The notes beneath the pieces were generated by a model, which saw nothing but the letters and a program-made list of their open reading frames with translations, made no database searches and was not told the DNA's origin. A DNA stretch of 64,000 nt from Thauera sp. K11 (lineage in GTDB: Bacteria; Pseudomonadota; Gammaproteobacteria; Burkholderiales; Rhodocyclaceae): NCBI RefSeq assembly GCF_002354895.1, contig NZ_CP023439.1:3348001-3412000 (forward strand), written 5' to 3'. This document shows, piece by piece, positions 1 to 8,917 of this stretch. Position 1 is the first letter of the stretch, and the number at the start of each line of letters is the position of its first letter. A program made the position numbers and the translations under genes.

Positions 1-77
1 CGGTCCTGCAGGATCGGGAATATCTGCTGGTCGGCCGCGTAGCTGGTCTTGAACTGGCCGTTTTCCCTGTAGAGCAT
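1..77 (-). CDS. livM: LivM-type branched-chain ABC transporter permease, N-terminal fragment
   Basis: Only the first 25 codons are inside the window; the gene runs off the left edge. The peptide starts MLYRENGQFKTSYAADQQIF, an N-terminus I recognise from inner-membrane permeases of the LivM family, which pair with LivH. It lies 18 bases downstream of livH in the same direction, and AGGAG precedes the ATG at good spacing (reverse complement of bases 80-90). It should form the second membrane subunit of the transporter encoded by the adjacent livG and livH. The assignment rests on a short peptide plus operon position. A substrate-binding protein and a second ATPase would be expected beyond the edge. 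Confidence 0.7.
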   Translation of the reverse strand, partial: MLYRENGQFKTSYAADQQIFPILQD

Positions 78-95
78 GAAGGGTCTCCTGTTGGG

Positions 96-1025
96 TCAGA
101 CGCGGTCGATGATCTTTTCGCCGAACAGCCCTTGCGGGCGCACCAGCAGGAAGGCGAGCGCCAGCACGTAGGCGAACCAGATCTCGATGCCGCCGCCGAA
201 GAAGGGGCCGAGGTAGATCTCCGACAGCTTCTCGCCGACGCCGATGATGAGCCCGCCGAGGATGGCCCCCGGCACCGACGTCAGGCCGCCGAGGATCACC
301 ACCGGCAGCGCCTTGAGCGCCACCAGCGACAGCGAGAACTGCACGCCCAGCTTGGAGCCCCAGATGATGCCGGCCACCAGCGCGGCAAAACCCGCCACCG
401 ACCAGACGATGACCCAGATGCGGTTGAGCGGGATGCCGATCGACTGCGCCGCCTGGTGGTCGTCCGCCACCGCGCGCAGCGCGCGGCCGGTCGCGGTCTT
501 CTGGAAGAACAGCGCCAGCAGCGCGACCAGGGCGGCGGCGATGATCGCCGCGACCAGATCTTCCTTGCTCAGCAGCAGGCCGCCCTCGAACGTGCTCTCG
601 AGGATCATCGCCGGGTCCTTGGGCATGCCGACGTTGATGCTGTAGATGTCGTTGCCGAACATCGTCTGGCCCAGGCCGTCGAGGAAGTAGCTGATGCCCA
701 GCGTCGCCATCAGCAGCGTGATGCCCTCCTGGTTCACCAGCCTGGACAGGCACAGGCGCTCGATCACCCAGGCCAGCACCACCATCAGCGCCATCGCCGC
801 GGCGAAGGCCAGCACGTTGGCGAGGATCAGGCTGTCGAAGCCCAGCCACTTCGGAATCCACTCGGCAAAGCGCGCCATCGCCAGCGCGGCGAACAGCACC
901 ATCGCCCCCTGGGCGAAGTTGAACACCCCCGACGCCTTGTAGATCAGCACGAAACCAAGCGCGATCAGCGAATACAGCATCCCCGCCATCAGCCCGCCGA
1001 ACAGGGTTTCCAGAAAAAAGCCCAT
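96..1025 (-). CDS. livH: Branched-chain amino acid-type ABC transporter permease LivH
   Basis: 309 residues and very hydrophobic, with about eight predicted membrane spans, the usual size and shape for LivH permeases of the HAAT family (high-affinity uptake of branched-chain amino acids, or of aromatic and short carboxylic acids in degraders). The N-terminal GLMAGMLYSLIALGFVLIYK and the later GRALRAVADD and GGLTSVPGAILGG segments are typical; the EAA-like cytoplasmic loop contacts the ATPase. The start at 1025 has GGGGGAG about 8 bases upstream. It sits 15 bases after livG and 18 before livM. The transported substrate cannot be read from the sequence; the neighbouring acyl-CoA ligase suggests a carboxylic acid. 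Confidence 0.9.
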   Translation of the reverse strand: MGFFLETLFGGLMAGMLYSLIALGFVLIYKASGVFNFAQGAMVLFAALAMARFAEWIPKWLGFDSLILANVLAFAAAMALMVVLAWVIERLCLSRLVNQEGITLLMATLGISYFLDGLGQTMFGNDIYSINVGMPKDPAMILESTFEGGLLLSKEDLVAAIIAAALVALLALFFQKTATGRALRAVADDHQAAQSIGIPLNRIWVIVWSVAGFAALVAGIIWGSKLGVQFSLSLVALKALPVVILGGLTSVPGAILGGLIIGVGEKLSEIYLGPFFGGGIEIWFAYVLALAFLLVRPQGLFGEKIIDRV

Positions 1026-1040
1026 GTCTCGCTCCCCCGC

Positions 1041-1868
1041 TCAGTGCGACGTGCCCAGGTAGGCACGGATGACTTCTTCGTTGTTGCGCACCTCGTCGGG
1101 CGCGCCGTCGCCGATCTTCTTGCCGTAGTCAAGCACCACGACGCGGTCGGAGATATCCATCACCACGCCCATGTCGTGCTCGATCAGCACGATCGTGGTG
1201 CCGAACTGGTCGTTCACGTCGAGGATGAAGCGGCACATGTCCTGCTTTTCCTCCACGTTCATGCCGGCCATGGGCTCGTCGAGCAGCAGCAGCGAAGGCT
1301 CGGCCGCCAGCGCGCGCCCCAGCTCCACGCGCTTCTGCAGGCCGTAGGGCAACTGGCCCACCGGCGTCTTGCGCACGCTCTGGATCTCGAGGAAGTCGAT
1401 GATCTCCTCCACCTTCCCGCGATGGGCGATCTCCTCCTTCTGCACCGCGCCCCAGTACAACGCCATCTGCAGCAGGTTGCACTTCATCTTGAGGTTGCGC
1501 CCGGTCATGATGTTGTCGAGCACGCTCATGCCCTTGAACAGCGCGATGTTCTGGAAGGTGCGCGCGATGCCCTGGGTGGCCGCCATATGCGGCTCCATCT
1601 TCTTGCGCTCCTCGCCGCGGAACAGGATGCGTCCCTCCTGCGGGTAATACACGCCGTTGATCACGTTGAGCATCGAACTCTTGCCGGCGCCGTTGGGGCC
1701 GATGATCGAGCGGATCTCGTGCTCGCGCACGTTGAAGCTGATGTCGGTGAGCGCCTTCACGCCGCCGAAGCGCAGCGAGATGTTCTGCAGGTCCAGGATC
1801 ACGTCGCCGATGCGGCGCCCGCCGACCGCCGGCGCCTCGGCCGCCGCGGCCATGTCGTCCATCATCAT
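1041..1868 (-). CDS. livG: Branched-chain ABC transporter ATP-binding protein LivG
   Basis: ABC ATPase of the LivG type, 275 residues from the chosen start. The Walker A motif GPNGAGKSS and the Walker B/D-loop region LLLLDEPMAGMN are visible; the signature region reads LPYGLQKRVELGRA, a degenerate LSGGQ as is common in LivG. The H-loop lies in IEHDMGVV. The C-terminal extension (DGAPDEVRNNEEVIRAYLG) is the usual LivG tail. I start at the triple-ATG at 1868 because GAGGAGGAAAGAC sits directly upstream; an in-frame ATG at 1895 would overlap the stop of the upstream ligase and has no ribosome site. It is co-transcribed with the acyl-CoA ligase and livH. A Met-rich start (MMMDDM) is unusual but harmless. 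Confidence 0.92.
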   Translation of the reverse strand: MMMDDMAAAAEAPAVGGRRIGDVILDLQNISLRFGGVKALTDISFNVREHEIRSIIGPNGAGKSSMLNVINGVYYPQEGRILFRGEERKKMEPHMAATQGIARTFQNIALFKGMSVLDNIMTGRNLKMKCNLLQMALYWGAVQKEEIAHRGKVEEIIDFLEIQSVRKTPVGQLPYGLQKRVELGRALAAEPSLLLLDEPMAGMNVEEKQDMCRFILDVNDQFGTTIVLIEHDMGVVMDISDRVVVLDYGKKIGDGAPDEVRNNEEVIRAYLGTSH

Positions 1869-1891
1869 GTCTTTCCTCCTCGCGCCGCCCG

Positions 1892-3880
1892 TCATGCCGC
1901 CTTGCGCGCGGCCTGGACCGGAAACGTCTTCGCTTCCTCGATGCGCAGGTCGGCGGCGACCTTGCCGGTGCGGCCGTCCTCATAGGTCACCTGGGTCTCG
2001 ATGTACTGGCTGCCGCGGCCTTCGAACAGCGCATCGATCAGCACCGTGTACTTCTCGGCGATGAAGTTGCGCCGCACCTTGCGCGTGCGCGTCAGTTCGC
2101 CGTCGTCGGCGTCCAGTTCCTTGTGCAGGATCAGGAAGCGGCGGACCTGCGAGCCGCCCATCTTCGGGTCCGGAGCCAGGTCGGCATTGACCTTCTCGAC
2201 GCAGTCGCGGATCAGTTCGTACACCGCCGGCTGCGCGGCCAGGTCGGTATAGCCGGCATAGGGCAGGCCGCGGCGCTCGGCCCAGTTGCCCACCGCCTCG
2301 AGGTCGATGTTGATGAAGGCGGTGACGAAATCGCGGCCCGTGCCGAAGGTCACCGCCTCCTTGACGTGCTGAAAGAACTTCAGCTTGTTCTCGATGTAGT
2401 TGGGCGCGAACATCGAGCCGTCGGCCAGCTTGCCGACGTCCTTGGCGCGGTCGATGATCTTCAGGTGGCCGTCCTCGTCGAAGAAGCCGGCGTCCCCGGT
2501 CATGAAGTAGCCGTCGGCGTTGATCGACTCGGCGGTGGCATCCGGGCGCTTGTAGTAAGCCTTCAGCAGCATCGGCCCCTTGACCAGGATCTCGCCGTTG
2601 TCGGCCAGCCTGACCTCGACGAAGGGCGCCGGCTTGCCGACCGAATCCAGCTTGATCTCGCCGTCGGGCTGCAGGCACACGTAGGCGCAGGTCTCGGTCT
2701 GACCATAGAGCTGCTTCAGGTTGATGCCGATCGAGCGGTAGAAGCGGAACAGGTCGGGACCGATCGCCGCACCGGCGGTGTAGGCCACGCGGATGCGGCT
2801 CATGCCCAGCACGTTCTTCAGCGGCCCATACACCAGCAGCCGGCCCAGCCAGTACTGGAAGCGGTCGCCGGCCGCCACCGGCCTGCCGTCGAGCAGGTCC
2901 GCGCCGCAGCGGCGGGCGACCTCCATGAAGTGGTGGAAGATCCTGCGCTTGAGCGCGCCGGCGTCCTCCATGCGGATCATCACCTGGGTCAGCAGGTTCT
3001 CGAACACGCGCGGCGGCGCGAAGTAGTAGGTGGGGCCGATCTCGCGCAGGTCGATCATCACCGTCTCGGCGGACTCCGGGCAGTTGATCGTGAAGCCGGC
3101 GACCATCGCCTGCGCGAACGAGAACAGGTGGTCGCCCACCCAGGCCATCGGCAGGTAGGACAGGATGTCCTCGCGCTCGGTCAGCCTGTCGAACTGCATC
3201 GCCCCGGTGGCGGCGGCGATGAAGGCGCCGTGCGTCTGGCACACCCCCTTGGGCTTGCCGGTGGTGCCCGAGGTGTAGAGCATCACCGAGATGTCGTCGC
3301 CCGCGCCCTTGGCGATCTCGCGGTCGAGGAAGTCGGACTGGTTGCGGTCGTGGATGCGGCCCATCTCCTGCAACTCGTCCAGCCCCATCAGCAGGGGCTG
3401 GGTGTAGTGCCGCATGCCGCGCGGATCGTCGTAGATCACATGCTCGAGCAGCGGCGCCTCAGCGGCGATCTCGAGCATCTTGTCGACTTGCTCCTGGTCC
3501 TCCACCACGGCGAACTTGATCTCTGCGTCCTGCAGCACATAGACCATTTCCTGCGCCACCGCGTCCTGGTACATCATCACCGGGATGCCGCCCAGGCACT
3601 GGCAGGCCGCCACCGACCAGTACAGTCGCGGCCGGTTGTCGCCGACGACGGCCAGCCGGTCGCCGCGCTTGAAGCCCAGTTGCGCCAGCCCGCAGGCGAT
3701 GGCCCGCACGTTCTCGGCGACCTGCGCCCAGTCGTAGGTCTGCCAGATGCCGTATTCCTTCTCGCGCATCGCCGGCCGTTGCGGCCGTACCCTGGCGTGA
3801 TGCATCAGCAGCCGCGGAAACGTGTCGAGCGGCCCTTCCGGCCCTGCGCTGGCCGCGCCCTGCCCGTGGATGTCGGACAT
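1892..3880 (-). CDS. AMP-dependent acyl-CoA synthetase (long-chain FadD-like)
   Basis: Adenylate-forming CoA ligase of 662 residues, longer than typical 4-hydroxybenzoate or benzoate ligases and close to long-chain acyl-CoA synthetases. The phosphate-binding motif YTSGTTGKPKGV lies near residue 200, QLYGQTET in the middle, and GYFMTGDAGFFDEDGHLKIIDRAKD near residue 470 carries the conserved Asp and Arg. It activates a carboxylate to an AMP ester and then the CoA thioester in the cytoplasm. The start at 3880 has GGAGGAGAAGG upstream; an in-frame ATG at 3907 does not. It leads a run with livG, livH and livM, an arrangement fitting uptake followed by CoA activation of the same acid. The substrate (fatty, phenylalkanoic or cinnamic acid) cannot be decided from sequence alone. 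Confidence 0.88.
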   Translation of the reverse strand: MSDIHGQGAASAGPEGPLDTFPRLLMHHARVRPQRPAMREKEYGIWQTYDWAQVAENVRAIACGLAQLGFKRGDRLAVVGDNRPRLYWSVAACQCLGGIPVMMYQDAVAQEMVYVLQDAEIKFAVVEDQEQVDKMLEIAAEAPLLEHVIYDDPRGMRHYTQPLLMGLDELQEMGRIHDRNQSDFLDREIAKGAGDDISVMLYTSGTTGKPKGVCQTHGAFIAAATGAMQFDRLTEREDILSYLPMAWVGDHLFSFAQAMVAGFTINCPESAETVMIDLREIGPTYYFAPPRVFENLLTQVMIRMEDAGALKRRIFHHFMEVARRCGADLLDGRPVAAGDRFQYWLGRLLVYGPLKNVLGMSRIRVAYTAGAAIGPDLFRFYRSIGINLKQLYGQTETCAYVCLQPDGEIKLDSVGKPAPFVEVRLADNGEILVKGPMLLKAYYKRPDATAESINADGYFMTGDAGFFDEDGHLKIIDRAKDVGKLADGSMFAPNYIENKLKFFQHVKEAVTFGTGRDFVTAFINIDLEAVGNWAERRGLPYAGYTDLAAQPAVYELIRDCVEKVNADLAPDPKMGGSQVRRFLILHKELDADDGELTRTRKVRRNFIAEKYTVLIDALFEGRGSQYIETQVTYEDGRTGKVAADLRIEEAKTFPVQAARKAA

Positions 3881-4015
3881 GCCCCTTCTCCTCCTCCGGT
3901 TCGTCACCGCCGTTCCGCCGCCCCGCCCGTTTTTCTTGTATCCGGGCTTGGGAGCGCAGCGCCCGCAGGCGCATCGGGAACGTTGTCAGGCTGCAGTCTC
4001 GCAAGGCATGTTTGC

Positions 4016-4052
4016 GCAACTGTTTTTGAAATGTACTGAATTGTGCAGTTGC
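4016..4052. promoter_or_regulatory. AT-rich inverted repeat upstream of the acyl-CoA ligase gene
   Basis: The gap between mhpC and the ligase (3881-4263) has no gene. Most of it is GC-rich and featureless, but it contains one AT-rich patch with 7-bp inverted arms, GCAACTG at 4016-4022 and CAGTTGC at 4046-4052, 23 bases apart. Read on the minus strand the patch contains TGCACAAT followed by TTTCAA. It lies about 135-170 bases before the ligase start, a fitting place for an operator or promoter. No clear -35/-10 pair was found. Function is inferred from position only. Confidence 0.35.
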
Positions 4053-4263
4053 CGGTTTCCCGAGGGGAGAGGCGATGAGTCCCGGCGGAGAAGCCCGATG
4101 GATCCGGGATGAGGCGGGACTGGATGGATGGAAACGGGACGGGCGGCGAAAGGACTTTGGAAGGGGTCGCAGGCCGGCCGGGCGGCACGGGGGGCGGCCG
4201 GCCGCCTCCCGTACTTCTGCTCGCCGCCGCCGGGCGCGGATCGCAGCGCCCGGCGAACTCGGC

Positions 4264-5124
4264 TCAGTGCGCCAGGAAGTCCAGCACCATGCGGTTGAAC
4301 TTGTCCGCATGCTCCCACTGCGCCCAGTGGCCGCAGCGGTTGAAGATGTGCATCTCGGCGTTCTGCATGCCCCACACCAGGCGCAGGCCGGTGTCGAGCG
4401 GCACGAAGCGGTCGTCGCGGCCCCAGATGACCAGCGCCGGTACCGGGATCTCGCCCAGGCGCGGCCCCTGGTCGGGGAACTGCTTCGGATTGGCGGCGAG
4501 GCTCTTGACGAAGTTGTCGAGGTGGTCGCGCCGCGCCAGCATGTTGTCCAGGCGGGCCTGGAACAGTTCCTCGGTGAGGCTGCTGGCGTCGAACACGAAC
4601 ACGTTCATCATCTTCTTCAGGTTCTCGATCGTCGGCTCGCGATACAGGCCCTGCAGCAGCTTGATGCCCTCGGTCGGCATCGGCACGAACTGGCTCGGTC
4701 CGCCGGTGCCGCCGCCCATCAGCACCAGCTTGCCGACGCGCGCCGGGTTGGCGAGCGCGAAGGCCACCGCGCTGTGACCGCCCATCGAGTTGCCGACGAT
4801 GTGCACCTTGTCGAGCTTCAGGCCGTCGAGCAGGCCCTTCAGCGTGCGTGCATTCAGATCGGAGCGCGACCCGGTGCACACCACCGGATCGCTCTTGCTC
4901 CAGCCCAGGCAGTCCATCAGCACCACGCGGTAGCCCGCCGCCACGAAGGCATCGACGTTGCGGTGGAAATTGGCCCAGCCGCTGGCGCCGGGGCCGGAGC
5001 CGTGCAGCATCACCACCGTCTCCGCGCCTTCGCCGGCGTCGTTGTAGTGGATCTGCGCGTCGATATCGCCTTCGCTGATGCGCATGAAGCGGCTGGTCGC
5101 GGCTTCGGTCAGGGTTGCAGTCAT
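4264..5124 (-). CDS. mhpC: Alpha/beta-hydrolase of the MhpC/BphD meta-cleavage type
   Basis: Hydrolase of about 286 residues (E. coli MhpC is of similar size). It carries the oxyanion region [11 protein letters not shown] near residue 42, the nucleophile elbow GNSMGG with the Ser near residue 112, an acidic residue in GRDDRFVP, and the C-terminal catalytic His in CGHWAQWEH. This matches carbon-carbon hydrolases that split ring-fission products such as 2-hydroxy-6-oxo-nona-2,4-dienedioate to 2-hydroxypentadienoate and succinate. With mhpA and mhpB in the same run the mhp assignment is strong, though the real side chain could differ. Two in-frame ATGs lie six bases apart; the second (5124) has better spacing from AAGGAG. 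The next pathway genes (mhpD, E, F) are not in the window. Confidence 0.85.
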   Translation of the reverse strand: MTATLTEAATSRFMRISEGDIDAQIHYNDAGEGAETVVMLHGSGPGASGWANFHRNVDAFVAAGYRVVLMDCLGWSKSDPVVCTGSRSDLNARTLKGLLDGLKLDKVHIVGNSMGGHSAVAFALANPARVGKLVLMGGGTGGPSQFVPMPTEGIKLLQGLYREPTIENLKKMMNVFVFDASSLTEELFQARLDNMLARRDHLDNFVKSLAANPKQFPDQGPRLGEIPVPALVIWGRDDRFVPLDTGLRLVWGMQNAEMHIFNRCGHWAQWEHADKFNRMVLDFLAH

Positions 5125-5310
5125 CGTCATCTCTCCTTCGTTGGGTCGTCCTGCTGTTCAGTCAATCACTTCGCGGCCCGCGGCGTGCCGCTCATCCTCC
5201 GCCTGCTCCGTATGCCTCCCGAATCCATCCGGGTTGCCGGAGGATTCGGTGCGCCGGGCTGTGCAAGCTCGCTTGCTTTGTCCGGTGCCCGGACAGTCTC
5301 CATTTGCGCC

Positions 5311-5422
5311 GTCCGTCTCCCGGATCCGGGCTGGTCCGTCTCTCGAATCCGGGCTGGTCGGTCTCTCGAATCCGGGCTGGTCGGTCTCCGCCTGCGCGGT
5401 CCGTCTCTTCTGATCCGGTCTG
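5311..5422. repeat. 23-bp tandem repeat array
   Basis: Three adjacent 23-base units begin at 5311, 5334 and 5357, each ending in GGATCCGGGCTG or GAATCCGGGCTG after GTCSGTCTC. Degenerate units follow at 5380 and about 5399. Units 2 and 3 differ by a single base. There is no spacer between units, so this is a tandem array, not CRISPR. It abuts the hairpin element at 5421. Confidence 0.85.
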
Positions 5423-5517
5423 GTGGCGGGGGAGGCGTTCCGCGGGCTGCGGAACTCGCCCTCGCTGCGCTCGGGGCTCGGACAGTCCTCGCCCGCTCCA
5501 CGCCTCCCCCGCCACCA
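5421..5517. repeat. Long hairpin element, copy A (conserved core, 18-bp outer stem)
   Basis: The ends 5421-5438 and 5500-5517 are perfect 18-base reverse complements. They enclose a core that starts GGCTGCGGAACTCGCCC and ends GCTCGGACAGTCCTCGCC. The same core recurs at 25.2 and 25.5 kb with different outer stems. The structure resembles a REP-like or miniature mobile element. It could also act as a transcription attenuator here. Confidence 0.75.
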
Positions 5518-5657
5518 GACCTGCCGCATTGCGTGATCCAGGCGCCTGAAAGGCCCTCGTGCGATTGATGTGGTCACATCGTACGAAGGCGTCCCGTACC
5601 GGTGCCCGGGCCGCCGGCCGCATCTGTTCCGTTGCCGTCCTGGCGCCGATCCTCCCC

Positions 5658-6254
5658 TCATTGCTCCTTGTACGGCCCGGCCCCCAGCCCGATGGGCGCC
5701 GGCGCCGCGGCCACCAGCTTCGAGAAGATCCGCCCGAAGTCCTCCTCCCCCTCGCCCGTGCGCGTGCCCCGCAGCGGATCGTCCGCCAGGAACCCCGCCT
5801 CCGCCGCCGCCCAGTCCGCTTCCGTGAAGTGCGCGATCACCAGCGGCAGCACCTCGCGCTCCTCCAGCAGCATGTGCTCCCGGTAGAACGCCGCGTACCC
5901 CTCGAACGCCTGCGCGAAGCCCTCGAAGCCCCCGGGCTCCCCCGCCCGGTAACGCCCCAGCGCCGCCTCCAGCCCCTTGATCCGCGCCTCCGCCTCGCCG
6001 TGCTCGCGCGCGAGCCGCTCGAGCGCCGCCGCCCCCTCTCCCGTCTTCGCCTTCAGCGGACCGAACAGGTACCGGTCCTCCTTCGGGTGGTGGCGCTTCT
6101 CCGGGTAGGCGTCCAGGTAATGCACCATCGCCGCCAGCAGGCCCTGGTCCGCTTCCAGCCGCCCGGCCCCGATCTCTCCGATCAGATGCCGGATCGCGTG
6201 GATGATCGCCGCCAGCGACTGGTGTTCGTCCATCAGGATGCGCATCGCTTCCAT
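5658..6254 (-). CDS. Hemerythrin-like HHE-domain protein
   Basis: 198-residue protein with the hemerythrin HHE cation-binding pattern: DEHQSL near residue 9, HHPKED near 55, REHGEAE near 85, and YREHMLLEEREVLPL near 130. Together these give the His and carboxylate ligands for a non-haem di-iron site. Such proteins bind O2 or NO, or buffer iron. I start at 6254 because AAGGAGGACGAGG lies just upstream; the long open frame further upstream is a shadow of livF. It lies between livF and mhpC within the same transcription run, an unusual partner for a transporter. A role supplying or sensing O2 for the MhpA and MhpB oxygenases is an inference. Confidence 0.85.
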   Translation of the reverse strand: MEAMRILMDEHQSLAAIIHAIRHLIGEIGAGRLEADQGLLAAMVHYLDAYPEKRHHPKEDRYLFGPLKAKTGEGAAALERLAREHGEAEARIKGLEAALGRYRAGEPGGFEGFAQAFEGYAAFYREHMLLEEREVLPLVIAHFTEADWAAAEAGFLADDPLRGTRTGEGEEDFGRIFSKLVAAAPAPIGLGAGPYKEQ

Positions 6255-6289
6255 TGGCCTCGTCCTCCTTCCGTGTGTCTTCGATCCGC

Positions 6290-7102
6290 TCAGGTACTGA
6301 GCATCGCCTGGTGCTTGCCCCCCAGCCCCAGGTACGCCTCGATCACCCGCGGGTCGTCCGCCAGCTGGTGCGCCGGGCCCTGCATCGCCACCTGCCCCGT
6401 CTCCAGCACGTACGCGTAGTCGGCCACCTGCAGCGCCGCCCGCGCGTTCTGCTCCACCAGCAGGATCGACACCCCACGGCGCCTCAGCTCCGCGATGATG
6501 CGGAAGATCTCCCGCACGATCAGCGGCGCCAGCCCCAGGCTCGGTTCGTCCAGCATCAGCAGCTTCGGCCGGGCCATCAGCGCACGGCCCACCGCCAGCA
6601 TCTGCCGCTCCCCGCCCGACAGCGTGCCCGCCAGTTGCGTGCGCCGCTCCTTCAGCCGCGGGAACAGCCCGTACACCTCCTCCATCGTCTGCCCGTGGTC
6701 GCGGTGCCCGCTGCGGTAGCGCTGGAAGGCGCCCAGCACCAGGTTGTCCTCGACGCTCATCTCGCCGAACAGTTCGCGCTTCTCCGGCACCAGGTTCATG
6801 CCGCGCGCCACCCGGCGCTCCACCTCGGGCACCGCTTCGACCGTGCCGTCGAAGCACACCTCGCCCTTCGCCTCGAGCACCCCCATGATCGCCGACAGCA
6901 TCGTCGTCTTGCCCGCCCCGTTGGGGCCGATCACCGTCACGATCTGACCTTCGCCCACCGTCAGCGTCGCGTTCGTGAGCGCTTCCACCTTGCCGTACGA
7001 CACGCACAGCCCTTTTACTTCGAGCACCGGGGACGTCGCGCCGGCGTTCGACGGGGTGGGCGGGGGATGGGCCTGGGTCTGGGTCTGGGCCTGCGTCTGC
7101 AT
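6290..7102 (-). CDS. livF: Branched-chain ABC transporter ATP-binding protein LivF
   Basis: ABC ATPase of about 270 residues, LivF type. It has Walker [10 protein letters not shown], the signature LSGGERQM, Walker [15 protein letters not shown] and the H-loop in [11 protein letters not shown], the EQN form being typical of LivF. Its N-terminus is an odd low-complexity stretch ([16 protein letters not shown]) encoded by hexamer repeats at about 7060-7100. Two in-frame ATGs occur in AGGAGATGACGATG; the second (7102) has normal spacing, the first (7108) none. It follows the livM-livG fusion and precedes the hemerythrin. It energises the same transporter as livK, livH and livMG. Confidence 0.92.
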   Translation of the reverse strand: MQTQAQTQTQAHPPPTPSNAGATSPVLEVKGLCVSYGKVEALTNATLTVGEGQIVTVIGPNGAGKTTMLSAIMGVLEAKGEVCFDGTVEAVPEVERRVARGMNLVPEKRELFGEMSVEDNLVLGAFQRYRSGHRDHGQTMEEVYGLFPRLKERRTQLAGTLSGGERQMLAVGRALMARPKLLMLDEPSLGLAPLIVREIFRIIAELRRRGVSILLVEQNARAALQVADYAYVLETGQVAMQGPAHQLADDPRVIEAYLGLGGKHQAMLST

Positions 7103-7124
7103 CGTCATCTCCTGTCCCCTCCGC

Positions 7125-8917
7125 TCAGTCCACGCCGCCCAGGTAGGCTTCGAGCACCGCCGGGTGCTGCTGGATCTCGTCGGGCAGCCCTTCGGCGATC
7201 TTCTGACCGAACTCCATCACCACCACCCGATCCACCAGCCCCATCACGAAGTCCATGTCGTGCTCCACGATCAGCGTCGCCATCCCTTCGGCCCGCAGCT
7301 TTCTCAGAAGCTCCCCGAGCGCTTCCTTCTCCTTGAAGCGCAGCCCCGCCGCCGGTTCGTCCAGCAGCAGCAGGCACGGGTCCGAGCACAGCGCGCGCGC
7401 GATCTCGAGGATGCGCTGCTGGCCCAGCGCCAGGCTGCCCGCTTCGTCGTACAGGTGGTCCTTCAGACCCACGCGCTCGATCTGGTACGCGGCTTCCTTC
7501 AAGAGCCGTGCTTCTTCGTGCCGGTCCAGCCGCCAGGCCGAGCGCAGGACGCCCTGCCGGCTGCGCAGGTGCGCGCCGATCGCCACGTTCTCGAGCACCG
7601 TCATCGTCGGCAGCAGCTTCACGTGCTGGAAGGTGCGGCTCATGCCCATCCTGGCGATCTCGCGCGAGTCGTGCCCGGCCACCGCCTTGCCCAGGAAGCG
7701 CACTTCGCCCGAGGTGGGGGTGTCCACCCCCGAGATCTGGTTGAACATCGTGCTCTTGCCCGCGCCATTGGGGCCGATCAGCGCCAGGATCTCGCCCGCC
7801 TTCACCGTGAGGCTCATGTTGTTGTTGGCGATGAGCCCGCCGAACTTCTTCGTGACGTCCTGCGCTTCGAGGATCGGCGTGCCCGCCGCCGGCAGCGTGC
7901 GCCGCGGCAGGGGCTCGGCCGCCGCGTCGATGCGCTTGGGCACGCCCTGCACCGGCACGCATTTCTTCAGCAGCGGCCACAGGCCGTTGCGCGCGCGCTG
8001 CAGCACCAGCACCATCATGAGGCCGAACACGATCACTTCGAAGTTGCCGCTGGCGCCCAAGAGTTTGGGCAGCAGGTCCTGCAGCCATTGCTTGAGCACG
8101 GTGATCACCCCCGCGCCCACCAGCGCGCCCCACACGTGGCCCGCGCCGCCCACCACCGCCATGAAGAGGTATTCGATGCCGATGTGCAGCCCGAACGGGG
8201 TCGGATTGACGAAGCGCTGCATGTGCGCGTACAGCCACCCCGAGGCACAGGCGTGCAGCGCGGCGATCACGAAGATGATCATGCGCGAGCGCGCGGTGTC
8301 CACCCCCATCGCCTCGGCCATCACCCGCCCGCCCTTCAAGGCCCGGATGGCCCGCCCTTCGCGCGAATCCAGCAGGTTCTGCGTGGTGAGCACCGCCACC
8401 AGCACGAAGGCCCAGATGAGGTAGTAGATCTCGCCGCCTTCGTCCAGCGTCCAGCCGAACAGCGTGATCGGCGGGATGCCGGTGAGCCCGGTGTGCCCCC
8501 CGAGGCTTTCCATGGTGCCGAACAGGAAGTACAGGCTGATGCCCCAGGCGATCGTGCCCAGCGGCAGGAAGTGGCCCGACAGTTTCAGCGTGAGCGAGCC
8601 CAGGATCAGCGCGACCGCGGCGGTGAGCACCAGCCCCACGCCCAGCGCGAGCCAGGGGGAGGTGCCGGCCCAGGCGATCCAGCCGGGCAGCGCCGTCGCG
8701 GTGGTGAGCGCGGCGCTGGTGTAGGCGCCCAGCCCGACGAAGGCGGCCTGCCCGAAGCTGGTGAGCCCCCGACGCCGGTGAGCAGCACCAGACCGAGGGC
8801 CACCAGCGCGTACAGGCCGATGTAGTTGAGCAGCGTGACGTAGAACGGCGACAGCAGCGCCGGCACCCCCAGCAGCAGCGCCAGGAAGGCGCCCAGGATC
8901 AGACGGTCGGGCCTCAT
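7125..8917 (-). CDS. LivM-LivG fusion (permease plus ATPase), interrupted by a one-base frameshift
   Basis: Two subunits that are usually separate are fused. The first ~330 residues are a LivM-type permease ([17 protein letters not shown] then many membrane spans), the rest a LivG-type ATPase with [24 protein letters not shown] and [11 protein letters not shown]. The start at 8917 overlaps the livH stop (ATGA). The reading frame breaks at 8766-8770: after LLTGVGG the frame turns to nonsense, while the continuation [15 protein letters not shown] lies in the next frame. One extra G in that G-run (C on the plus strand) restores a single 597-codon frame. The intact downstream part could be translated only from an internal start. 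Either a sequencing indel or a real recent mutation; the rest is well preserved, favouring an indel or a recent event. Confidence 0.85.

Larger units (their letters stand above)
5131..5657. other. Gene-free repeat-rich spacer between mhpC and the hemerythrin gene
   Basis: About 530 bases with no credible gene; open frames here exist only because the DNA is GC-rich and repetitive. It contains a 23-bp tandem repeat array followed immediately by a long hairpin element, both listed separately. It interrupts an otherwise tight minus-strand operon, so it probably decides how much transcription reaches mhpC. Confidence 0.7.

Noticed and set aside
132-1985. 617-codon plus-strand open frame opposite livG/livH
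   Set aside because: It is a shadow of the minus-strand liv genes: extreme His/Arg/Gln-rich composition, no domain, no ribosome site. Many similar long frames on the opposite strand of real genes were dropped for the same reason.
5311-5422. Possible CRISPR array
   Set aside because: The 23-base units are directly adjacent with no unique spacers, and no cas gene is present.
7060-7102. Phase-variable repeat at the livF start
   Set aside because: The repeat is hexameric, so length changes keep the frame; it only alters a low-complexity tail.
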